Shown here: positions 26,941-36,010 of the stretch, piece by piece
Layout of the letters: each line of letters starts with the position of its first letter
Numbering within the stretch: the stretch's first letter is position 1
Assembly (NCBI GenBank): GCA_040389065.1
Contig: JAZKAR010000018.1
Span: 1-64,000, forward strand
Reading direction: 5' to 3'
DNA length: 64,000 nucleotides
DNA from: JAZKAR01 sp040389065
GTDB taxonomy: Bacteria; Pseudomonadota; Gammaproteobacteria; Burkholderiales; Casimicrobiaceae
Program-made: the position numbers and the translations under genes
Notes under the pieces: generated by a model
The model's database searches: none
What the model was told of the DNA's origin: nothing
The model's input: only the letters and a program-made list of their open reading frames with translations

Positions 26941-27933
26941 ATGGACTTGACCATTATTTGGGCAGGCATCCTGGCTTTCGCTGTGTTTGCTTATGTTGTG
27001 ATGGATGGCTTTGATTTAGGTATTGGCATTCTTTTTCCATTTTTATCCCCAGGCAAAGAGCGCGATAATGCAATGAATTCTGTTGCACCTGTTTGGGATG
27101 GCAATGAAACCTGGCTAGTACTTGGAGGCGGCGGGTTATTTGCTGCATTTCCTCTAGCTTATGCTGTCATGATGCCGGCTCTTTATGCACCTTTAATGAT
27201 GATGCTATTAGGTTTGGTTTTTCGCGGGATTGCCTTTGAGTATCGATGGAGAATTGAATTAAATCGCTGGTTATGGGATCTAGCATTTGCAGGCGGTTCG
27301 CTTCTAGCTGCATTATCGCAAGGCATTATGCTTGGGGCTATTTTGCAAGGCATTACCGTTTCAGGCAGACAGTATGCAGGGGGCAACTGGGATTGGCTAA
27401 GCCCTTTCAGCCTACTAACAGGCATCAGCTTAGTCGTGGGCTATGCCTTATTAGGCGCTACATGGCTTATTATGAAAACAGAGGATGAATTGCTGCAACG
27501 CGCTTTTCGCCTTGCAAAATTTCTAGGATGGGGTGTGCTTGCAGCCATTATCGCTGTAAGCATTGCCACCCCCTTTCTAAACAGTATTTATTATAAACAT
27601 TGGTTTGCATGGCCAAGTGTTTTGCTGACTGCTCAAGTGCCACTCTTAGTAGCGATTGCGGCTTTCTTATTCTTTCGAAGTTTACGGCAAAGCCATGAAT
27701 CTGCTCCATTTTTGATAGCCCTTAGCTTATTTGGAGTTAGTTTTATTGGCTTATGTATCAGTATTTTTCCCTACGTAGTACCTAATCAAATTACTATTTG
27801 GCAAGCAGCTGCGCCAGAATCAAGCCAAACATTTATGTTGATTGGAACAGGGATATTAATTCCGATGATTCTTGCTTATACAGGCCATGCCTATTGGGTT
27901 TTTAGGGGTAAAGTAGGGGAAGGATATCATTAA
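26941..27933 (+). CDS. cydB: Cytochrome bd quinol oxidase subunit II
   Basis: 330 residues with about eight membrane helices. Family signatures are the N-terminal WAGILAFAVFAYVVMDGFDLG, NSVAPVWDGNETWLVLGG, and YPYVVPNQITIW-type motif (here FPYVVPNQITIWQAAAP) near aa 280. CydB stabilises the oxidase with CydA. GTG TT ATG spacing places the gene directly after cydA, with a GGAACG ribosome binding site. A small DUF2474-type gene follows after 3 bp, completing a three-gene operon. Confidence 0.96.
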   Translation: MDLTIIWAGILAFAVFAYVVMDGFDLGIGILFPFLSPGKERDNAMNSVAPVWDGNETWLVLGGGGLFAAFPLAYAVMMPALYAPLMMMLLGLVFRGIAFEYRWRIELNRWLWDLAFAGGSLLAALSQGIMLGAILQGITVSGRQYAGGNWDWLSPFSLLTGISLVVGYALLGATWLIMKTEDELLQRAFRLAKFLGWGVLAAIIAVSIATPFLNSIYYKHWFAWPSVLLTAQVPLLVAIAAFLFFRSLRQSHESAPFLIALSLFGVSFIGLCISIFPYVVPNQITIWQAAAPESSQTFMLIGTGILIPMILAYTGHAYWVFRGKVGEGYH

Positions 27934-27936
27934 AAA

Positions 27937-28065
27937 ATGAACGTGAATGATGAAGAAAAGTCGCAGTCGATATGGAAACGTTTATTATGGTTTGTAGGAT
28001 TATGGGGTGCCAGCGTCATCAGCTGCCTATTACTTTCTACACTCATTCGGCTATGGATAAAATGA
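27937..28065 (+). CDS. Small membrane protein of the cyd operon (DUF2474-like)
   Basis: A 42-residue protein starting at ATG 27937, three bases after the cydB stop. It has a charged N-terminus and one helix, WKRLLWFVGLWGASVISCL, then LIRLWIK. This size, the RLLWFVGLW pattern and the position after cydB fit the DUF2474 proteins found beside CIO-type cydAB, which are likely accessory subunits comparable to CydX. Easily missed because of its size. Confidence rests on operon position and pattern. Confidence 0.75.
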   Translation: MNVNDEEKSQSIWKRLLWFVGLWGASVISCLLLSTLIRLWIK

Positions 28066-28114
28066 GTTTCAAGGTTCACTTGACGCCCATTATCACTCTC
28101 TTCTTACCTTTACT

Positions 28115-28408
28115 TTACCAAGACCAATCACTTGGAAACTTTTTAGGTTTATAGATCAATACTTTTTTATAACGCGTAGTATCACCCTGTATAAGCTCAA
28201 CTGCTTTCTTAGAAACCCCGAATTGAACAGCAAGCCAGGCTATTAATATAGTATTAGCTTTACCTTCTATCGGCGGTGCAGCCACCTTCAATTTAATCCG
28301 CCCTTGATACAATCCTTGTCTAACCGTATGGGTAGCCCCGGGTTGAATATACAACCACAATATTAATAAATCATCTGTTAATACAAAAGGCTTAATATCA
28401 TTTATCAT
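28115..28408 (-). CDS. DUF167 (YggU-like) protein
   Basis: 97 residues with the DUF167 pattern: LWLYIQPGATHTVRQG (family: V-x-PGAxxxxI), RIKLKVAAPPIEGKANTILIAWLA, and ELIQGDTTRYKKVLI. The function of this widespread small family is not known. Its start overlaps the end of the upstream acyltransferase gene by 11 bp, implying translational coupling. It converges on the cyd operon. Confidence 0.9.
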   Translation of the reverse strand: MINDIKPFVLTDDLLILWLYIQPGATHTVRQGLYQGRIKLKVAAPPIEGKANTILIAWLAVQFGVSKKAVELIQGDTTRYKKVLIYKPKKFPSDWSW

Positions 28409-29558
28409 TAAATGAATTTTTTAAAACGATTTGTTTAGCAAGATATTTACCTAAATAAATACCCGGAATTTCAATACATTTATACATAAAAAAAGAAAAA
28501 AATATTGTTACTGCAATCGTTATGCTTAACCCTAAAAACCATTTTAGAGCAAGTGGTTCGACGAGGTTCATTGACGATAAAACCCATGGTGTTACACACA
28601 TAAGCACACAAAAATGTAGTAAATAAAAACTATATGATATTTTTCCCAATGCTACAAATAGTGGTTTTGATAAAAAACTTTTAAGGCGAGTAGATACCAA
28701 TACACTGATAATAATTAAAGTAGAACCCAAACCTGTAAATGCCCAAATTAAATTATCATTCATTTCGATATTAAAAATCTTATTTATGAATAATATCCAT
28801 GAAAAACGTCCGACATACAAAAATATTCCACTTACGAATGTGTATAACTTCCATAATGAATGTGCGTCTAAAACTCTTGTTATTTTTTTATGCCACTTAG
28901 CAATTAGAATCCCTAGCATAAAATGTAAAATAAATGGCGAGGCACCCATAAAAATTATTACAAATAAAGTAAGCGCAATTAACCAACTTACGCTGCGATT
29001 AACTAATAAGACCCCGACTGGTACCACAAAAGAAACCAATAGTTCAATCGATAATGTCCAGGCATGAGGCAGCAACGTTAACTCTTGCGAAGGAAAAATA
29101 AGTAAAACTTCTTTTATTATTGTTAAAGGTGTTAATAATTCTTGCCAAAAACGAAAAATCCACTCTTGTTGAGGAAGCAACCGAATATCATATGCTAGAG
29201 GCATTGTACTTTTAAGCCACCAACTCAAGCATAACACTATGCTATATGCAGGCCAGATTCTAAAAAACCGCGCTATCCAGTATTCACTTAAATTAAAATT
29301 ATTAATGGTAACTGTACTATTGTCTTTAAAAAATTTAATGGTTAGAACAAAACCACTCAGTACAAAAAACATTGAAACGGCGGCATAACCATCCCACCAG
29401 AAGTGTAATGCGCTCTCTGTTAATATCATGTCGCACAATGCGTCTTTACATGGTAAACCATAAGACAATACATAATGCGAAGCAATAACAAATAGTGCAG
29501 CAAATCCACGAATGCTATCTAGAAAATTAAGATGCGAAATAGAGGGTTTTTCAGGCAT
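28398..29558 (-). CDS. Membrane acyltransferase (acyltransferase 3 family)
   Basis: 386 residues, about ten membrane helices. The N-terminal LNFLDSIRGFAALFVIASHY carries the catalytic-type His of the acyltransferase 3 family, and a second marker is MFFVLSGFVLTIKFF with the FFVLSGF signature. FYLLHFCVL near the end is also typical. Such proteins O-acylate polysaccharides, lipopolysaccharide or other envelope glycans, and the substrate cannot be read from sequence. It overlaps the DUF167 gene. Confidence 0.9.
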   Translation of the reverse strand: MPEKPSISHLNFLDSIRGFAALFVIASHYVLSYGLPCKDALCDMILTESALHFWWDGYAAVSMFFVLSGFVLTIKFFKDNSTVTINNFNLSEYWIARFFRIWPAYSIVLCLSWWLKSTMPLAYDIRLLPQQEWIFRFWQELLTPLTIIKEVLLIFPSQELTLLPHAWTLSIELLVSFVVPVGVLLVNRSVSWLIALTLFVIIFMGASPFILHFMLGILIAKWHKKITRVLDAHSLWKLYTFVSGIFLYVGRFSWILFINKIFNIEMNDNLIWAFTGLGSTLIIISVLVSTRLKSFLSKPLFVALGKISYSFYLLHFCVLMCVTPWVLSSMNLVEPLALKWFLGLSITIAVTIFFSFFMYKCIEIPGIYLGKYLAKQIVLKNSFNDK

Positions 29559-29738
29559 ACATACCGCTTAACATCATCATGCTGCAATCTTATTATAACG
29601 TCACATTTATTTAATACTTAATCAATCTGGAATTACCCAAAGCAGCTCTAGTAACGTTATAGTAGCCGCCCTACGCGAGGGCAATCTTAGAACAACATTT
29701 GTCATTTATCGGCTTACTGCTCAGCATTAATATTTTGA

Positions 29739-30503
29739 TCAAACAATATTATAGCCTCCATCTACATAGATAATATTTCCAGTTAACGAGTTAGCCTCAT
29801 CTGACACTAGCATGGTTGCGATATTCCCTACATCATCAATACTTATTTTTTGATGTAATGCTGCACGTCGCCGTGATTCATATAACATATCATTAAAGTT
29901 GCTAATTCCTGAGGCTGCCCGAGTTTCTAAAGGGCCGGGAGAAATCGCATGAACTCTAATCCCTTGCTCTCCTAACTCTACTGCTACATATTTAACCACT
30001 GCCTCTAAGGCTGCCTTGACGGGGCCCATTAATCCATAATGCGGAATAACACGCTGCGATCCTTGAAACGTCATCGTAATTAACGTTCCCCCTTTTGCTA
30101 ATAAAGGCTCTGCTAATTTACTGATCTTAATAAATGAGTGGCATGACACATCCATTGCTCGTAAAAAACCATCACGCGAACAATCTACAACACGCCCATG
30201 CAGATCTTCTTTAGGCGCATACGCGATAGAATGAACAACAAAATCTAACGTTTTCCATTGCCGAGCTATGGTTTCAAAAACCGCTTCTAATTGCCCTTCT
30301 ACTTCTACGTCACATGGCAAAATGATTGGGCTTTTCATTGCTTCTGCCAAAGGGCGCACATAAGGCTCAGCCTTAGCATTTAAATATGTAATTGCCAACT
30401 CTGCTCCTGCTGCATGCATCATCTTGGCACACCCATACGCTATACTTGCTTCATTAGCGACACCAACAATCAAACCTTTTTTACCTTTTAAATCAATCAC
30501 CAT
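29739..30503 (-). CDS. fabI: Enoyl-ACP reductase (NADH), FabI type
   Basis: 254 residues from the preferred start at 30503; a longer frame begins at 30530 but adds nine unlike residues. An upstream GGAG lies only three bases before the ATG, and the neighbouring GTG (30500) is also possible. Features: GLIVGVANEASIAYG cofactor loop, HSIAYAPK, the catalytic Y-x6-K as YGLMGPVK, and ISPGPLETRAASGI. The enzyme reduces enoyl-ACP in fatty-acid elongation. The tyrosine usually ten residues before the catalytic one is Phe here (MTFQGSQR), as in some second FabI copies. It is divergent from the pta-ackA pair, a grouping known in Alpha- and Betaproteobacteria. Confidence 0.9.
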   Translation of the reverse strand: MVIDLKGKKGLIVGVANEASIAYGCAKMMHAAGAELAITYLNAKAEPYVRPLAEAMKSPIILPCDVEVEGQLEAVFETIARQWKTLDFVVHSIAYAPKEDLHGRVVDCSRDGFLRAMDVSCHSFIKISKLAEPLLAKGGTLITMTFQGSQRVIPHYGLMGPVKAALEAVVKYVAVELGEQGIRVHAISPGPLETRAASGISNFNDMLYESRRRAALHQKISIDDVGNIATMLVSDEANSLTGNIIYVDGGYNIV

Positions 30504-30866
30504 TATCTCCAAACAGAAATAAAATATCATTAATAGGAGTTACGCAAAACTTTCCAAGCAAGCGTTACAGTGTACTTACAGTATTTATCTATATTGACAA
30601 CAATATTACTCTTAGCCGCAACAAGCTTGCGTAAATGCTAATCAGAAATATATGAAAACTCTTACATATGCTTAACAAACATTACTTATGCTGTACAACT
30701 ATGATATAAGCTAGAACATATGCAAGACCTCTCCAATAGCACTGGCGCTTGGCTCTACTGCAAATTGCATTGCTAAACCTCGCACGCATAATGTTGCTTA
30801 TTTTCTACAGGATCACTCAAACTCTCTCAATCGCTGCTCTATAAAATACTTATCTAAGGAGAAGCT
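30504..30866. other. Divergent intergenic region, 363 bp
   Basis: Between fabI (minus) and the MaoC-Pta gene (plus). AT-rich, with a GTTACGCAAAAC and a GCTTGCGTAAATGC resembling the ends of family A repeats, perhaps a decayed copy. No coding frame. The strong AAGGAGAAG ribosome binding site of the next gene lies at its right end. Confidence 0.45.
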
Positions 30867-32255
30867 ATGAATCTCATCGAAAATCGACTTTTTGATGACA
30901 TTAATATCGGTGATAGCGCCCATCTCATCAAAACACTTGAACAAAAAGATATTCAGTTATTTGCTGTTATGTCAGGTGATATTAACCCGATGCATATAGA
31001 TAAAGAGTTTGCTCAAAACGATATGTTTCATGAAATTATTGCCCATGGGATGTGGGGAGGATCTCTTATCTCGACTGTTTTAGGTACGCAACTGCCAGGC
31101 CCTGGCACTATTTATCTAGAACAATCTTTAAAATTTTTACATCCCATTTATTTAAACGATACTGTTACAGTAACGCTTACTGCGCTCGAAAAAGATAACA
31201 AAAAAAATATAATACAATTTGGTTGTAAAGTCGTTACTCAAAAAAATATTATCGCTATTGAAGGCACTGCCCGCGTTATTGCACCTAAAATCAAAATTTC
31301 ACGCCCTCGGCAAGAAATTCCTCAAATTCATTTTCATGATAAAGGAAAAATTTTTCAAGAACTTATTTCAAGAACGCAATCTTCTTCCCCCATCATTACC
31401 GCAGTCGTCCACCCCGTTGATTCTGTTTCCTTAGTAGGCGCTATTGAGTCTGCCCAAGCGAATCTTATTACTCCTATTCTCATTGGACCTGAGCATAAAA
31501 TTAAATATGCGGCTAAAGAAGCAGGTATTAATATTGAGGCATACACAATTATACCTACACTGCATAGCCATGCGGCAGCAGCTAAAGCAGTAGAGCTTGC
31601 ACGCGCCGGCGATGTTCAAGCAATTATGAAAGGCGCTCTTCATACCGATGAGCTGATGCATGAGGTTGTAAGTCAAGAAACCGGTCTTTTAACTGCACGA
31701 CGTATCAGTCATGTATTTATTATTGATGTACCTACTTACAATCGACCTTTATTAATAACAGATGCCGCTATCAATGTTTACCCTTCGTTAGAAGATAAGC
31801 GTGACATTGTGCAGAATGCTATTGATTTAGCAATTGCTTTAGGTATTAAGTGCCCCCATGTTGCTATACTTTCAGCTATAGAAACTGTTTACCCTAAAAT
31901 TACGTCTACGATAGAAGCTGCTGCCCTATGTAAAATGGCAGAACGAGGGCAAATCACTGGCGGAATACTAGATGGCCCCCTGGCTTTTGACACAGCCATA
32001 TCAAAAATAGCCGCGCAAACCAAAGGTCTCACCTCTGTGATATCAGGCGATGTTGATATACTTGTTGTACCAGATCTTGAGTCAGGAAATATGCTTGCTA
32101 AACAGCTAGAGTATTTAGCAGAAGCTCAAGTTGCCGGTATTGTACTAGGAGCTAGGATTCCTATTATTCTAACTAGCCGTGCAGATGGTGTACTTGCACG
32201 CATGACTTCCTGTGCTTTAGCAAAAATAATGCTTCAAAAAACAACGACACCATGA
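30867..32255 (+). CDS. Bifunctional MaoC-like dehydratase / phosphate acyltransferase
   Basis: 462 residues in two parts. Aa 1-150 are a MaoC-like hot-dog domain with MSGDINPMHIDKEFA and HGMWGGSL, the hydratase motif. Aa 165-462 are a phosphate acetyl/butyryltransferase domain (PTA_PTB), for example ITPILIGPEHKI, AIMKGALHTDELMHE and ARIPIILTSRADGVLARM. The fused form is frequent in Proteobacteria and makes acyl phosphate from acyl-CoA. It overlaps ackA by 4 bp (ATGA), so the pair should be translated together. Together they give a reversible acyl-CoA to acyl-phosphate to carboxylate route with ATP gain. Confidence 0.92.
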   Translation: MNLIENRLFDDINIGDSAHLIKTLEQKDIQLFAVMSGDINPMHIDKEFAQNDMFHEIIAHGMWGGSLISTVLGTQLPGPGTIYLEQSLKFLHPIYLNDTVTVTLTALEKDNKKNIIQFGCKVVTQKNIIAIEGTARVIAPKIKISRPRQEIPQIHFHDKGKIFQELISRTQSSSPIITAVVHPVDSVSLVGAIESAQANLITPILIGPEHKIKYAAKEAGINIEAYTIIPTLHSHAAAAKAVELARAGDVQAIMKGALHTDELMHEVVSQETGLLTARRISHVFIIDVPTYNRPLLITDAAINVYPSLEDKRDIVQNAIDLAIALGIKCPHVAILSAIETVYPKITSTIEAAALCKMAERGQITGGILDGPLAFDTAISKIAAQTKGLTSVISGDVDILVVPDLESGNMLAKQLEYLAEAQVAGIVLGARIPIILTSRADGVLARMTSCALAKIMLQKTTTP

Positions 32256-33442
32256 AAAAAATATATGCCACGCTTAACGCAGGTTCATCAAGCGTTAAGT
32301 TTTCTATCTTTTTAGATGAGGGCTCTTTACTAAAACCCGTCTATAAAGGAGAAATCAGCCATCTTGATCAACAGGCTACCCCTACATTTTATGTTTGTGA
32401 TATAGAGCAAAATGCTACCCAACAAGAAAAATGGGAAGATACTTCTTATGAGGATGCGCTTAAAAAACTTATAGGTTGGATAAGCACAAAATTATCTCAT
32501 ATGACACTCTGTGCTATTGGTCATCGGGTTGTACATGGAGGATTATTTTATGATAAACCCACTATTATTGATTCACAGATCATAAAAAACCTCAAATCGC
32601 TTTGTCCTTTAGCACCTCTTCATCAAGCTCATAATTTGCTTGCGATAGAAATTATTTCTGAACAATTTCCTAACTTATTACAAATTGCCTGCTTTGATAC
32701 AGCTTTCCACCATAATACACCCCGCCTCTCACGCCTTTATGCCCTGCCTCGCGAATTAAGTGAAACGGGTATTCAACGCTTTGGGTTTCACGGCTTATCG
32801 TATGAATTTATTATCGGTGAGCTTTCAAAGTATGAACCTCGCGCAACAACAGGCAAAGTCATTGTTGCGCACTTAGGAAATGGCGCTAGCCTATGCGCAC
32901 TCTCAAAAGGTAAAAGTATTGCAAGCACAATGGGGTTCAGTGCTTTAGATGGTTTACCAATGGGAACACGATGCGGCAATATTGACCCCGGTATTCTGCT
33001 TTATTTGTTACAAGAAAAACAAATGAGTGCAAAAGAAATAGAGACTTTACTTTATAAGCAGTCTGGCTTATTGGGTATTTCAGGAATAAGTTCCGATATG
33101 TCTACGCTTCTTAACAGCGCTGATCCTCATGCTCAAGAAGCTATTCAATTTTTTACATACCGAATTGTTCGGGAAATTGGCTCATTAGTAGCTGCATTAG
33201 GAGGGTTAGATGCACTTGTATTTACAGCGGGGATTGGTGAGCATTCCCCATTAATACGTGAGGCTGTGTGCCATCAATCTAACTGGCTTCCTATCGAATT
33301 AGATGAACATGCTAACTCTAAGAACCAACTTCAAATAAGCACAAGTTCGAGCGCTATTTCTGTATGGGTTATTCCCACGAATGAAGAACTTGTTATTGCA
33401 AACTATACTAGTGCTTTATCACACCTAAAAATGAGGATATAA
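32252..33442 (+). CDS. ackA: Acetate (or butyrate/propionate) kinase
   Basis: 396 residues. Family signatures: LNAGSSSVKFSIF at the N-terminus, GHRVVHGG, CFDTAFHHNTP, RFGFHGLSYE, VAHLGNGASLCA, GTRCGNIDPG, and TAGIGEHSPLIRE. The product phosphorylates ADP from acetyl phosphate. The N-terminal 4 bp overlap with the phosphate acyltransferase gene shows an operon. The last ten or so codons (TSALSHLKMRI) lie inside a family B repeat that begins at 33409, so the C-terminus has been replaced by element sequence; the catalytic core is complete. Confidence 0.94.
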   Translation: MKKIYATLNAGSSSVKFSIFLDEGSLLKPVYKGEISHLDQQATPTFYVCDIEQNATQQEKWEDTSYEDALKKLIGWISTKLSHMTLCAIGHRVVHGGLFYDKPTIIDSQIIKNLKSLCPLAPLHQAHNLLAIEIISEQFPNLLQIACFDTAFHHNTPRLSRLYALPRELSETGIQRFGFHGLSYEFIIGELSKYEPRATTGKVIVAHLGNGASLCALSKGKSIASTMGFSALDGLPMGTRCGNIDPGILLYLLQEKQMSAKEIETLLYKQSGLLGISGISSDMSTLLNSADPHAQEAIQFFTYRIVREIGSLVAALGGLDALVFTAGIGEHSPLIREAVCHQSNWLPIELDEHANSKNQLQISTSSSAISVWVIPTNEELVIANYTSALSHLKMRI

Positions 33443-33525
33443 CCAGCAGATTTTCTTGTCTGTCTGCGTTGCTTATCGTCAAGCTTATACATTTATGCCC
33501 TTTCTTTGCGCCTTACCGTCCTTCA
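33409..33525. repeat. Terminal-inverted-repeat element family B, truncated copy
   Basis: TAGTGCTTTATCACACCTAA, then AGATTTTCTTG and GCGTTGCTTATC match the reverse complement of the copy at 20493-20670. The far end is lost just before the xthA stop codon. The start overlaps the coding end of ackA. Confidence 0.7.
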
Positions 33526-33527
33526 AT

Positions 33528-34295
33528 TTACTTTAGCTTAATACCCTCATAATCTACAATTAGAGGAGCATGATCACTGAATCGCTCATCTTTATAAACA
33601 GAAACAGTATGAGCGCTTCCCGATGCACCTGGATTCGCCCATTGATAGTCAATACGCCAGCCTACATCTTTAGCATACGCCTGCCCTCGATTTGACCACC
33701 ACGTATAACCAGGCACCTCAGGATACAGCTTACGATGCGTATCTTCCCATCCTTCAGCAAGACGTTCACTTACCCATGCGCGCTCTTCTGGCAAAAAGCC
33801 CGAATTTTTTTGATTTCCTTTCCAGTTTTTAAGATCTAACTCTTTATGCGCAATATTAAAATCTCCACAAATAACCGTTGGCAAAGAGTCTTTGCGCCAT
33901 GCATCTAATTGAGGCTCGACAGCCTCTAAAAATCGAAATTTTGCCTTTTGGCGATCTTCTGAACTTGAACCTGATGGAAAGTACGCACTGACAACTCTTA
34001 AAGAAGCCCATTGCGCCATCAAAATACGGCCTTCGGTATCAAATTCGTCTACCTGTATGCCTGGCGTAACACTATGAGGCTCTACTCGTGAATAGATAGC
34101 TGTTCCACTATACCCTGGTCGAGCCGCAGAATAAACATAGCTTTTGACTCCTGCAAGTGGAGATTGAGCAGCAACCTCATCAGCTCGCACTTCCTGAATA
34201 CATAAGACATCCCAGTGTATTTTTCCTAGCCATTCCCATACACCTTTACGCTGAGCTGATCGAATTCCATTGACATTTAAACTCAGGATTCGCAT
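33528..34295 (-). CDS. xthA: Exodeoxyribonuclease III-family AP endonuclease
   Basis: 255 residues with all motifs of the exonuclease III/AP endonuclease fold: LSLNVNGIRSA, QEVRADE (metal Glu), YSGTAIYSR, GDFNIAHKELDL (catalytic Asp-Asn), and FSDHAPLIVDYE (Asp-His pair). It repairs abasic sites. Length matches the family. The frame begins 40 bp from the divergent pyrE, so the two promoters overlap in a short intergenic region. Confidence 0.93.
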   Translation of the reverse strand: MRILSLNVNGIRSAQRKGVWEWLGKIHWDVLCIQEVRADEVAAQSPLAGVKSYVYSAARPGYSGTAIYSRVEPHSVTPGIQVDEFDTEGRILMAQWASLRVVSAYFPSGSSSEDRQKAKFRFLEAVEPQLDAWRKDSLPTVICGDFNIAHKELDLKNWKGNQKNSGFLPEERAWVSERLAEGWEDTHRKLYPEVPGYTWWSNRGQAYAKDVGWRIDYQWANPGASGSAHTVSVYKDERFSDHAPLIVDYEGIKLK

Positions 34296-34335
34296 GCTAT
34301 GTCCTTTTACTTCGTAAAATTATTCAAGAATCGCT

Positions 34336-34989
34336 ATGAATACACCTTTTCAACATCAATTTCTCGAATACGTTATTAGTGAAAATATTCTCCAGTTTGG
34401 CGAGTTTATCACCAAATCTGGACGAAAATCCCCTTACTTTTTTAACGCCGGGCTTTTTAATCATGGTGAAAGCTTAATGAAGCTAGGGCAATTTTATGCT
34501 CAGGCTCTTATGCATGGAGGCATTGCGTTTGATATGCTTTTTGGCCCTGCCTATAAAGGTATTCCATTAGCATCTTCTTTAGCTATTGCCTTAGCCCAAG
34601 AAGGCCGATCGGTTCCTTTTGCCTTTAATCGGAAAGAAGTAAAAGATCATGGTGAGGGTGGTGTATTGATTGGAGCCCCTCTTCAGGGGCGAGTTTTAAT
34701 TGTCGATGATGTAGTAACAGCAGGTATGTCTGTAAGAGAGTCTGTTGCGCTTATTAAGCAAGCAGGCGCCTTACCAGCCGGCGTACTTATCGCCCTAGAT
34801 AGAATGGAGCGAGGGCAAAATGCTCTTTCTGCCACTCAAGAAATCCAAAATACCTATGGAATTCCTGTCATTGCGGTTGCAAACCTCGATGATTTATGGA
34901 ATTACTTAAGTAGTAACGCTCAATGGGTAAGGTATCGCGATACGGTGGAAGACTATCGAGCAGAGTATGGAGTAACAAGTGCTAATTAA
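34336..34989 (+). CDS. pyrE: Orotate phosphoribosyltransferase
   Basis: 217 residues. Motifs: KSGRKSPYFFNAGLF, GPAYKGIPLA, FAFNRKEVKDHGEGG, and the PRPP-binding VLIVDDVVTAGMS. It makes orotidine 5'-phosphate from orotate and PRPP in pyrimidine synthesis. No other pyr genes are adjacent. It lies alone on the plus strand between xthA and a DUF4124 gene. Confidence 0.96.
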   Translation: MNTPFQHQFLEYVISENILQFGEFITKSGRKSPYFFNAGLFNHGESLMKLGQFYAQALMHGGIAFDMLFGPAYKGIPLASSLAIALAQEGRSVPFAFNRKEVKDHGEGGVLIGAPLQGRVLIVDDVVTAGMSVRESVALIKQAGALPAGVLIALDRMERGQNALSATQEIQNTYGIPVIAVANLDDLWNYLSSNAQWVRYRDTVEDYRAEYGVTSAN

Positions 34990-35146
34990 GTGCAAAGATA
35001 GATTATGAAAATTTTTCAACACTCATTAGATAGTGTTGTCGCGGTCTAATTTATCAAAAAATTACTTTGATTTTGAAAGAATACATTTATAAACGCTGCC
35101 TTCTACTCACCTTAATAAAAGTTTAAACCACGGAGGAATATCAACC

Positions 35147-35842
35147 ATGAAAAAAGCCATTCGTTTTGTTTGGGGCTTTTTACTGGCTCTACTAACATTA
35201 GATGCTTATGCAGATATTCAAAGATGGGTAGATGAGCGTGGCGTTGTGCATTATGGAGATAAAATCCCTCCTGAATACAGCGGAAGAGGATCTATTCAAT
35301 TAAATGGACAAGGTGTGCGTGTTAAAGAGAAAAATCGCGCCCTGACTGATACAGAGCAGCACGAACAAAGCCAACTTGCTAATCAACAGAAAGAAGCCTC
35401 GCGCGCGAAAGAAGAACAGCTGCGCCGTGACAGATCTCTTATGGATACTTATTACAATATTGAGGAAATTTATCGTGCTCGCGATAGAACGTTAGAGTCA
35501 ATTGATAATGCTATCAGTGTTACAGAAGTTAGACTGAATGAAATCGCTAAACAAAAAATTGCGCTAGATGAAGCTTTACAAAAAAATGTAGCTCAACCGC
35601 AATTTATCAAGATGTCTGCCGAAAGGGACTCTCTGGCAACAGAAGTTAAGCATTTAAATGAAATTCTTATTAAGCGCAAAGCTGAACGCGAACAAACAGA
35701 CTTGCGATACAAAGCTGAAATACAACGTTATAAAGAAATTTCTGACGCTAAATTGCATAAGCCTTCAAGCAATATCCCTAATGCCGCTCCTGTTACTAAA
35801 CCATTACCTATGTTACCTGCTCGCGGCAAAGAGTCGAACTAA
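35147..35842 (+). CDS. DUF4124 domain, coiled-coil secreted protein
   Basis: 231 residues. A signal peptide (about aa 1-22, ending AYA) is followed by a DUF4124 domain with IQRWVDERGVVHYGDKIPPEY, a WW-like fold common in Betaproteobacteria and Gammaproteobacteria. Aa 70-200 are charged and strongly coiled-coil (EEQLRRDR, EIYRARDRT, LNEILIKRKAERE). The tail is Pro-rich. Function is unknown; periplasmic or envelope location is likely. A CGGAGGA ribosome binding site precedes the ATG. A hairpin terminator follows. Confidence 0.88.
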   Translation: MKKAIRFVWGFLLALLTLDAYADIQRWVDERGVVHYGDKIPPEYSGRGSIQLNGQGVRVKEKNRALTDTEQHEQSQLANQQKEASRAKEEQLRRDRSLMDTYYNIEEIYRARDRTLESIDNAISVTEVRLNEIAKQKIALDEALQKNVAQPQFIKMSAERDSLATEVKHLNEILIKRKAEREQTDLRYKAEIQRYKEISDAKLHKPSSNIPNAAPVTKPLPMLPARGKESN

Positions 35843-35945
35843 ATATTATCTTGCAACTCTATTTATAAAAATATATGTAACAGCATAACTCTCATAGCTT
35901 TATTTATTTAGCGTACTCATAGCCCAGCTACTACGCATTCTCATA

Positions 35946-35976
35946 TATATGCCCTCTAAAACCTCTAGGGCATATA
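35946..35976 (+). terminator. Terminator after the DUF4124 gene
   Basis: TATATGCCCT and AGGGCATATA form a ten-base stem with an 11-base loop, followed by ATTTTTAAGC. Confidence 0.65.
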
Positions 35977-36010
35977 CATTTTTAAGCTTTTTTATGACTT
36001 ACTTTAAGTT

